This document shows positions 1 to 4,310 of a stretch of DNA of 5,215 nucleotides, piece by piece. Source of the stretch: an uncultured Propionibacteriaceae bacterium (GTDB lineage: Bacteria; Actinomycetota; Actinomycetes; Propionibacteriales; Propionibacteriaceae); contig CALMAD010000349.1 of NCBI GenBank assembly GCA_937859105.1, positions 1 to 5,215 on the forward strand, written 5' to 3'. Made by a program: the position numbers and the translations under genes. Within the stretch, counting starts at the first letter, position 1. Every line of letters begins with the position of its first letter. Below the pieces are notes generated by a model, which made no database searches, was not told the DNA's origin, and saw nothing but the letters and a program-made list of their open reading frames with translations.

Positions 1-12
1 CGTCCGGCCTTT

Positions 13-45
13 CCTGGGAGTGCCGGGACCAGCGTCACTCCCAGG
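13..45 (-). terminator. Hairpin spanning the DUF2848 stop codon, possible terminator
   Basis: A perfect 10-bp inverted repeat (CCTGGGAGTG at 13-22, CACTCCCAGG at 36-45) encloses a 13-nt loop. On the minus strand the first arm covers the last codons of the DUF2848 gene and part of its TGA stop (35-37), and the second arm follows the gene. No T-run follows, so this is not a classic intrinsic terminator; high-GC actinobacteria often use hairpins without a U-tract. It could equally protect the mRNA 3' end. The function is inferred; the repeat itself is seen directly. Confidence 0.45.
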
Positions 46-733
46 GCTCGGGCAGCACCTCCACGGTGTACGCCACGCGGCTCACGTGACCGGCGGCGTC
101 CGTGAGCTCGACGCGCCAGGCGTCCGCGAACTGGTTCACGCCCGGGATCATGGGGATCGTGCCGCTCATCAGCAGCGTCCCCGGCCGGAGGAGGCCGGCG
201 TCGCCGAGCTTCTCGGTCCAGTAGTCCGGCGGCAGCAGCTGCGCGGGCGTCCCGTCTTGGATCAGGTCCCCGCCGCCCTCCTCAGCGCCCGGACCGACCC
301 ACGCGCGCAGGGTGAAGCCGTCGAAGGCGTCCTTGACGTCGCCCCAGCGCCAGGCGACGTCGCCGAGGAAGTCAGGCGCCGACTGCTTGCTCCAGGCCAC
401 GCCGTGCACCTCGAGGGCGCGGTCGGTGTGGTCGCAGGCGGCGGTCAGCAGGTAGTCGTCGGCGGACGCCGCGTCCGTCGGCACGATCAGCGCCCACTCC
501 GCCTCCCCGGACGTCTGCCGGTGCGGCACCTGCACGTGGGTGCCCTGGGACGCCAGCGTGGCCGCGAGCGGGTACAGCGTCGGGATGCGCTGCGGGCCCG
601 GGACGCCCAGCTCGGCGAGCTCGTCGATGTGGTGCTGGACCTGCTCCGTGTCGCGTCCGGCGTAGCCGCCGTTGAGGGCATAGGCGATGTCGACATCGAC
701 CGATCCGCCTCCGACAAGCTGGAACCGAGCCAT
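35..733 (-). CDS. DUF2848 family protein, probable FAH-like enzyme
   Basis: The gene encodes a 232-aa cytoplasmic protein with no signal peptide or membrane segment. The ATG at 733 is chosen because GAAAGG lies 7 nt upstream; an in-frame extension to 805 would run through the promoter. I recognise the DUF2848 family from the WSKQSAPD stretch (114-121), the FDGFTLRAWV segment (137-146), LRPGTLLMSGTIP (182-194) and the closing AYTVEVLP (221-228). The length fits the family. Its function is not established. Several parts resemble the fumarylacetoacetate hydrolase (FAH) fold: an E-x-E pair in GEAEWALIV (E77, E79), an aspartate further on (D101), a Ser-Lys-Gln (115-117), and a Gly-Thr-Ile-Pro turn like the FAH TGTP loop. 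This suggests a metal-dependent hydrolase or related activity on a small carboxylate, by inference only. It diverges from an MHS transporter across a GntR-type operator, so it probably acts on the imported compound. Confidence 0.82.
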   Translation of the reverse strand: MARFQLVGGGSVDVDIAYALNGGYAGRDTEQVQHHIDELAELGVPGPQRIPTLYPLAATLASQGTHVQVPHRQTSGEAEWALIVPTDAASADDYLLTAACDHTDRALEVHGVAWSKQSAPDFLGDVAWRWGDVKDAFDGFTLRAWVGPGAEEGGGDLIQDGTPAQLLPPDYWTEKLGDAGLLRPGTLLMSGTIPMIPGVNQFADAWRVELTDAAGHVSRVAYTVEVLPEPWE

Positions 734-774
734 GCTGCAACCTTTCGTTAACAGGAACCCCTTGCGTAGCCATC

Positions 775-784
775 TTGTATACAA
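775..784. promoter_or_regulatory. GntR/FCD-type operator TTGTATACAA
   Basis: This is a perfect 10-bp palindrome, TTGTA/TACAA. Its form (TTGT-centre-ACAA) matches the operator style of FCD-subfamily GntR regulators. A near-identical copy lies at 2848-2857 beside the window's GntR gene; the two share TGTATACAAC. It sits between the divergent DUF2848 and transporter genes and overlaps candidate -10 elements for both. I infer that the GntR protein encoded at 2210-2842 binds here and controls both genes. Confidence 0.72.
778..783 (+). promoter_or_regulatory. Candidate -10 element of the transporter gene
   Basis: TATACA on the plus strand is the mirror of the DUF2848 -10 and lies in the same palindrome. 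Start of transcription would fall near 790, leaving a 33-nt leader with the AAAGGA ribosome site at 811-816. No convincing -35 is present at 16-18 nt upstream (the region reads GGAACCCC), so this direction may need an activator or may be weak. An alternative pair, TTGCGT (762-767) and CAGTAT (786-791) with 18 nt between, is poorer. Confidence 0.35.
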
Positions 785-794
785 CCAGTATTGG
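785..794. promoter_or_regulatory. Second imperfect dyad CCAGTATTGG next to the operator
   Basis: CCAGTATTGG is an inverted repeat (CCA...TGG, also pairing at the central TA) with two non-matching symmetric positions. It directly abuts the TTGTATACAA operator and lies at the predicted transporter transcription start. No copy is seen at the second operator region, so it may be a site for another regulator, a weak second half of a composite operator, or chance. Confidence 0.2.
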
Positions 795-822
795 CCGCAC
801 TTCAAGAGTGAAAGGACCGCTG

Positions 823-2148
823 ATGAGCACGACGTCCCGCGGTAGCCACAACGTCGAGGAGCGCCGGAACCTCCGCAAGGCGTTCACCGCCAGCCTCTCC
901 GGAACCGCCCTGGAGTGGTACGACTTCGCCCTCTTCGGCGCCGTGACGGGCACGGTCTTCAGCCGGCTCTTCTTCGACGGCACCGACCCGCGCATGGACA
1001 TGATCAAGGCCTTCATGACCTACGGTGCCGGCTACGTCGCCCGCCCGGTGGGCGGCGTCTTCTTCGGACGCCTCGGCGACGTCATCGGGCGCAAGAAGGT
1101 CCTCGTCTGGACGCTGCTGCTCATCGGCGTCGCCACCTTCTCCATCGGCCTGCTGCCCACCTACGCCCAGGTCGGCGTGTGGGCGCCGATCCTGCTCGTG
1201 CTCATGCGGTTCCTCCAGGGCGTCGGGGTCGGCGGCGAGTGGGGCGGCGCCGTCCTGCTCTCCAGCGAGTTCGCCAAGCCGGGCACGCGGGGGCTGTGGG
1301 CGTCCGCCGCACAGACCGGCGTCCCGCTCGGCAGCTTCCTCGCGAACCTGCTGCTGGTCGGGATGACCGCGGCGATGCCGGCCGAGACGTTCCTGGCGTG
1401 GGGCTGGCGGCTCGCCTTCGGGCTGTCGCTGATCCTCGTCGGGTTCGGCCTGTGGATCCGCCACCGCCTCGAGGAGACCCCCGTCTTCCAGGCGATCATG
1501 GAGAAGGGCGAGGCCCCGAAGGCCCCCGTCACCGAGGTCTTCCGGACGCAGGGCCGGGCGCTGCTCGGCGCGATCCTCACCCGGTTCGGGCCCGACGTGC
1601 TGTACGCGTTCTTCGCCGTCTACGTCATCACGTGGCTGCAGAACGGGCCGAGCCGGCTCACCAACACGCAGGCGCTGACGTGCACGATGGCGGCCGGGTT
1701 CCTGCAGATCTTCACCATGCCGTTCGCCGGCTGGGTCTCCGACCGCATCAACCGACGCCTCCAGTACGCGGTCGCCGCCGTGCTGGGCGCCATCTGGGCC
1801 TTCATCTTCGTGGGCATGCTGCACGAGCAGCGCAGCTTCGGGCTCGCGCTGGCCGGCGTCATCGTCGCCCTGATGTTCCACTCGTTCATGTACGCCCCGC
1901 AGGCCGCCCACATCGCCGAACAGTTCAGCTCGCGCCTGCGCTACACCGGCAGCTCGCTCGCCTACACGTTCGCCGGCATCTTCGCCGGCGGCCTGGCGCC
2001 GACGATGTTCGCCCTCTTCTGGGCGAACGGGCAGAACAGCTGGGCGATGGCCGGCTACATCGCCGGCGCGTGCGTGATCACCCTGATCGGCCTGGCGATG
2101 GGCCGCGCGGTCGTCGACGAGTTCGACGAGGCCGCCGCCGAGCAGTGA
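823..2148 (+). CDS. MHS family MFS transporter (metabolite:H+ symporter)
   Basis: The gene encodes a 441-aa inner-membrane protein with about 12 hydrophobic segments, the usual size for the metabolite:H+ symporter branch of the major facilitator superfamily (relatives of ShiA, KgtP and ProP). Family marks are EWYDF in helix 1 (31-35), the loop 2-3 signature GRLGDVIGRKK (82-92), RFLQGVGVGGEWGGA (129-143), LEETPVFQ before the central loop (216-223), a second-half SDRINRR loop (306-312) and RYTGSSLAY (373-381). Members import carboxylates or other small polar solutes with protons; the substrate cannot be read from sequence. The ATG at 823 is chosen because AAAGGA lies 6 nt upstream and because FTASLSGTALEWYDF then sits about 20 residues in, as is normal; the in-frame TTG at 775 lies inside the operator. 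It diverges from the DUF2848 gene and converges on the GntR gene. Import of the substrate processed by its neighbours is inferred. Confidence 0.93.
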   Translation: MSTTSRGSHNVEERRNLRKAFTASLSGTALEWYDFALFGAVTGTVFSRLFFDGTDPRMDMIKAFMTYGAGYVARPVGGVFFGRLGDVIGRKKVLVWTLLLIGVATFSIGLLPTYAQVGVWAPILLVLMRFLQGVGVGGEWGGAVLLSSEFAKPGTRGLWASAAQTGVPLGSFLANLLLVGMTAAMPAETFLAWGWRLAFGLSLILVGFGLWIRHRLEETPVFQAIMEKGEAPKAPVTEVFRTQGRALLGAILTRFGPDVLYAFFAVYVITWLQNGPSRLTNTQALTCTMAAGFLQIFTMPFAGWVSDRINRRLQYAVAAVLGAIWAFIFVGMLHEQRSFGLALAGVIVALMFHSFMYAPQAAHIAEQFSSRLRYTGSSLAYTFAGIFAGGLAPTMFALFWANGQNSWAMAGYIAGACVITLIGLAMGRAVVDEFDEAAAEQ

Positions 2149-2207
2149 TCCGGCCTCGCCGGACGCCCCGGCCGACTCCCCCGCGTCCCCGGACGCCGGC
2201 GGCGTCC
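2149..2207. terminator. Clustered GC hairpins between convergent genes
   Basis: The 61-nt gap between the transporter and GntR stops holds two clear hairpins: TCCGGC-CTC-GCCGGA (2149-2163), starting right after the transporter stop, and GGACGCC-GGC-GGCGTCC (2191-2207), ending just short of the GntR stop. A competing stem, GCGTC/GACGC, uses 2183-2196. None is followed by a T-run in either direction. Position between converging genes suggests a shared two-way terminator, but in such GC-rich DNA short stems arise easily. Confidence 0.45.
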
Positions 2208-2209
2208 CC

Positions 2210-2842
2210 TCAGGCCCGGGCGTGCCGGGTGGCCGTGCGCAGCAGGTGCGACCGGATGGCCTGCTTGCTGCGCTCCTCGTCGCCGGACGCCAGGGCGTCG
2301 ATGATGCCCTGGTGCTCGGCGACGACGTCCAGGCGGCTCTCGCGGTCGCGCAGGATCGCGGCGAGGCCGATCACCACGTGCCGCGACCGGACCGTCTCGT
2401 ACATCTTCGTCATGACCTCGTTGCCCCCGGCGATCACGAGCGCCTCGTGGAAGTCGCGGTCGGCGGCGATGAACTCGCTCGGGTCGGCGTCCTCGGGCAG
2501 GGCCGCCTGCCGATCCAGGGACGCCTGCATGCTCGCCAGCGGCACCTTGAGGTTCCGCAGCGCCTCGCCGGCGGCCCAGCTCTCGATGACGGCCCGCGCC
2601 TGCAGCACCTGGTGCACCTGGTCGGGGCTCAGCGGCGGCACGAACGCGCCGCGGTTCGGCACGAGCTGCACCAGCCCCTCGGCGGAGAGCAGCAGCAGAG
2701 CCTCGCGGACCGGCGTCCGGGAGACGCCGACGGTCTCGGCCAGCTCGGCCTCGTTGATGAAGGTGCCCACGAGCGACGGATCGGACAGCAAGCGTCCGCG
2801 AAGATGCTCATAGGCGCGATCACGCCCCGATGCCCGGGTCAC
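2210..2842 (-). CDS. GntR family regulator, FCD (FadR-type) subfamily
   Basis: The gene encodes a 210-aa DNA-binding regulator. The N-terminal winged helix (about 5-70) shows AYEHLRGRLL, the recognition region EAELAETVGVSRTPVREALLLL (31-52), the segment LSAEGLVQLVPNRGAFV (52-68) and then the linker PLSPDQVHQVLQAR. The C-terminal all-helical FCD ligand domain (about 75-205) keeps the usual metal/ligand residues: D128 and H132 in DRDFH, H177 in AEHQGI and H199 in RSHLL. Such proteins are usually dimeric repressors released by a carboxylate-type effector. The start is taken as GTG at 2842, giving MTRASGRDRAYEHL. There is no Shine-Dalgarno before it, and an earlier GTG at 2872 would add ten residues (a hydrophobic WLLLY stretch) encoded across the operator. 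The GTG falls where transcription should start, so the message may be leaderless. It converges on the transporter gene and diverges from the hydrolase gene; it likely represses itself and the three neighbouring genes. Confidence 0.92.
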   Translation of the reverse strand: MTRASGRDRAYEHLRGRLLSDPSLVGTFINEAELAETVGVSRTPVREALLLLSAEGLVQLVPNRGAFVPPLSPDQVHQVLQARAVIESWAAGEALRNLKVPLASMQASLDRQAALPEDADPSEFIAADRDFHEALVIAGGNEVMTKMYETVRSRHVVIGLAAILRDRESRLDVVAEHQGIIDALASGDEERSKQAIRSHLLRTATRHARA

Positions 2843-2848
2843 ACCGCA

Positions 2849-2854
2849 TGTATA
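2849..2854 (-). promoter_or_regulatory. Candidate -10 for a leaderless GntR transcript
   Basis: TATACA on the minus strand (2854 to 2849) would place the transcription start at 2842, exactly the first base of the GTG start codon. This accounts for the missing ribosome site. The -35 region (TCCTTC around 2878-2873) is weak. Leaderless mRNAs that begin at AUG or GUG are common in actinobacteria; its use here is inferred. Confidence 0.42.
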
Positions 2855-2856
2855 CA
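2851..2856 (+). promoter_or_regulatory. Candidate -10 of the C-N hydrolase gene
   Basis: TATACA on the plus strand is the mirror image of the GntR -10 within the same palindrome. Transcription would begin near 2863, leaving a leader of about 21 nt that contains the GAAGGA ribosome site at 2873-2878. No good -35 is visible at 17-18 nt upstream (CGATGC). Confidence 0.38.
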
Positions 2857-2883
2857 ACAAAAGCCAGCACACGAAGGACAGCC

Positions 2884-3660
2884 ATGAACAGCACCAGCCT
2901 GAGGGTCGCGGCGGCCCAGTTCTCCTCGACCGACGACCCGGGCGCGAATCTCAGCCTCATCCGGGACGCCGCCCGCGCGGCCGCCGAGGCCGGCGCCCGG
3001 CTCGTGGTCTGCCCGGAGGCGTCCCACGCGAACTTCTCGACGCCGCTGGCGGCGGTCGCGGAGCCGCTCGACGGGCGGTTCGCCGACGGCGTCCGGTCCC
3101 TCGCGGCCGAGCTCGGCGTCCTGCTGGTCGTCGGCATGTTCACGCCCGCGTCCGACGGGCGCGTCCGGAACACGCTGCTGGCGACGGGGGCCGGGACGGA
3201 GGCGTCCTACGACAAGATCCACCTCTACGACGCGTTCGGCTCGCGCGAGTCCGACACGGTCGAGGCGGGGCACGACGTCGTCACGTTCGCCGCGCTCGGC
3301 ACGACGATCGGTCTGGCCACCTGCTACGACCTGCGCTTCGCGGACCAGTTCACCGCGCTCGGCCGCGCGGGGGCGGAGCTGGTGTGCGTGCCGGCGTCGT
3401 GGGGAGAGGGTCCTGGCAAGGCCGAACAGTGGGATCTCCTCGTGCGCGCCCGCGCCCTGGACGCCCAGGCCTGGCTCGTCGCCTGCGACCAGGCCTGGAC
3501 GCCTCCCGCCGGCGCGGATCCGCTCGGCATCGGGCGCAGCGCGGTCGTCGACCCGTTGGGCGGCGTCCGCGGACGGTTGGCCGCGGCGTCCGGGGTGCTC
3601 GTGAGCGACGTGGACCTGGCGCTCGTGCCCGACGTCCGGGCGCGGGTGCCGATCCTGTAG
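2884..3660 (+). CDS. Carbon-nitrogen hydrolase (nitrilase-fold amidase)
   Basis: The gene encodes a 258-aa cytoplasmic enzyme, the usual length for single-domain nitrilase-superfamily amidases. The catalytic triad is complete: Glu45 in VVCPEAS, Lys111 in YDKIHLYD and the nucleophile Cys147 in LATCYDLRF. The surrounding pattern also fits: AAQF at the N terminus, a candidate second glutamate at E122, PASWGEG (170-176) and WDLLVRARALD (183-193). Members cleave amides or N-carbamyl groups to release ammonia. The motif set is closest, from memory, to omega-amidase/Nit-like or Rv0480c-like amidases rather than true nitrilases; the substrate is not determinable. The ATG at 2884 follows GAAGGA by 5 nt; an in-frame ATG at 2830 lies inside the GntR gene and is rejected. 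It is transcribed alone, away from the GntR gene across a shared operator, which suggests induction with the transporter and DUF2848 gene. Confidence 0.93.
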   Translation: MNSTSLRVAAAQFSSTDDPGANLSLIRDAARAAAEAGARLVVCPEASHANFSTPLAAVAEPLDGRFADGVRSLAAELGVLLVVGMFTPASDGRVRNTLLATGAGTEASYDKIHLYDAFGSRESDTVEAGHDVVTFAALGTTIGLATCYDLRFADQFTALGRAGAELVCVPASWGEGPGKAEQWDLLVRARALDAQAWLVACDQAWTPPAGADPLGIGRSAVVDPLGGVRGRLAAASGVLVSDVDLALVPDVRARVPIL

Positions 3661-3669
3661 GCAAGCAGA

Positions 3670-3691
3670 GGGTGGGGCGATCGCCCCACCC
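3670..3691. terminator. Perfect 22-bp palindrome, two-way terminator
   Basis: A perfect 22-bp palindrome is centred at 3680/3681 (left arm GGGTGGGGCGA, right arm its exact complement). It starts 10 nt after the hydrolase stop and ends 14 nt before the stop of the convergent FMN reductase gene. As RNA it forms a very stable stem with a minimal loop at the central GATC. There is no T-run on either side. Its position between converging genes and its stability make a bidirectional terminator the best reading. Confidence 0.75.
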
Positions 3692-3705
3692 CCCTACGCG
3701 CGGCC

Positions 3706-4299
3706 TCAGCCGCGCAGCAGCTGCTCGAAGTCGACCACCGCGAACTCGTCGGACGCCTCCGGCGCCGGCGTGGCCGCCACCAGGTCGGCGAACTCCCGGC
3801 CCGCGCGCTCGATGCGCCGGTCGAGCCCCGATTCGTCGGAGCCCCAGTCCTCCGTCGCGGCGAACACGGCCGTCGGGGCCACGGTCGCCTTGAGGTAGAA
3901 GAACAGCGGCAGCAGCGCGGAGTCGATGGCCAGCGAATGCCGCGCCGAGCCGCCGGTCGCCGCGAGCAGCGCCGGACGCCCTTTCAGCGACCCCTCCTCC
4001 AGCGCGTCGAAGAAGAGCTTGAACAGCCCCGAGTACGAGGCGTTCCAGATCGGCGTGACGGCGATCACCCCGGACGCCTGCGCGACGGCGTCGAACGCCT
4101 CGCGCAGCCGCTCCGAGGGGACGCGCGTCCCCAGGAAGTTCACCAGGTCGGACGCCAGCTCGCGCACCTCGACGGTGCGCACCTCGACGGCCTGGTCGGA
4201 CGCCTCCAGCCGGTCCGCGGTCGCCTTCGCGAGCCGCTCCCCCAGCAGGTGCGTGGACGACGGCGTGCTCATGCCCGCCGTGACAACGGTGATGATCAA
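3706..4299 (-). CDS. FMN reductase partnering a luciferase-like monooxygenase (CE1759 family)
   Basis: The gene encodes a 197-aa flavodoxin-fold NAD(P)H-dependent FMN reductase that supplies FMNH2 to the monooxygenase encoded just upstream. Visible features are the first beta strand IITVVTAG (2-9) leading into the flavin-phosphate loop MSTPSSTHLL, the TPIWNASYSGLFKLFFD segment (82-98) that holds the flavin, and GGSARHSLAID (116-126), all as in SsuE-like reductases. I recognise it as the LLM-partnered CE1759 type. The start is TTG at 4299: it keeps the first strand, has GAGGAG 5 nt upstream, and overlaps the monooxygenase stop as TTGA, whereas the first ATG (4272) would remove that strand. The reading frame stays open far upstream through the monooxygenase gene, but that part is arginine- and proline-rich nonsense and not a fusion. 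Confidence 0.9.
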   Translation of the reverse strand: MIITVVTAGMSTPSSTHLLGERLAKATADRLEASDQAVEVRTVEVRELASDLVNFLGTRVPSERLREAFDAVAQASGVIAVTPIWNASYSGLFKLFFDALEEGSLKGRPALLAATGGSARHSLAIDSALLPLFFYLKATVAPTAVFAATEDWGSDESGLDRRIERAGREFADLVAATPAPEASDEFAVVDFEQLLRG

Positions 4300-4310
4300 C
4301 GGGACTCCTC
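4296..4310 (-). promoter_or_regulatory. Ribosome site and stop/start overlap coupling the two flavin genes
   Basis: On the minus strand GAGGAG (4310-4305) lies 5 nt before TTG (4299-4297). The TG of that start also begins the TGA stop (4298-4296) of the monooxygenase gene, giving TTGA. The ribosome site is therefore inside the last codons of the upstream gene (Glu-Glu-Ser-Arg end). This arrangement supports translational coupling and a fixed ratio of monooxygenase to reductase. Confidence 0.8.

Larger units (their letters stand above)
776..805 (-). promoter_or_regulatory. Candidate promoter of the DUF2848 gene
   Basis: On the minus strand TTGAAG (805-800) is a fair -35 element. It is followed after 18 nt by TATACA (781-776) as the -10. 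Transcription would begin near 769, giving a leader of about 36 nt that contains the GAAAGG ribosome site. The -10 lies inside the TTGTATACAA palindrome, so a bound repressor would block RNA polymerase. Prediction from spacing and sequence only. Confidence 0.45.
2848..2857. promoter_or_regulatory. GntR/FCD-type operator ATGTATACAA (autoregulatory site)
   Basis: This is the second copy of the palindrome at 775-784, differing at one of ten positions; the TGTATACA core is a perfect dyad. It lies in the 41-nt gap between the GntR gene and the hydrolase gene. Binding here would cover candidate -10 elements in both directions, implying autoregulation plus control of the hydrolase. Two matching sites, both between divergent genes in one 5-kb window, make chance unlikely, but binding is inferred. 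Confidence 0.7.

Noticed and set aside
20..751. Plus-strand frame of 243 codons over the DUF2848 gene
   Set aside because: No recognisable domain, a composition of a shadow frame, and no fitting ribosome site; the minus-strand DUF2848 protein is convincing.
754..759. GGAACC as an ECF sigma -35 element for the transporter
   Set aside because: No CGTC-type -10 lies at the 16-17 nt spacing expected for ECF promoters, so the six-base match alone is not enough.
802..1911. Minus-strand frame of 369 codons antisense to the transporter
   Set aside because: It is low-complexity, Glu/Asp/Arg-rich sequence antisense to clear MHS motifs, typical of antisense frames in high-GC DNA.
915..2813. Long plus-strand open frame (632 codons) across the transporter and GntR genes
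   Set aside because: Its translation is dominated by Arg, Pro and Ala with no family motifs, and it overlaps two well-supported genes in other frames. It is a GC-driven shadow frame.
2820..2849. ATG at 2849 on the minus strand as the GntR start
   Set aside because: It is out of frame with the GntR protein and stops after nine codons.
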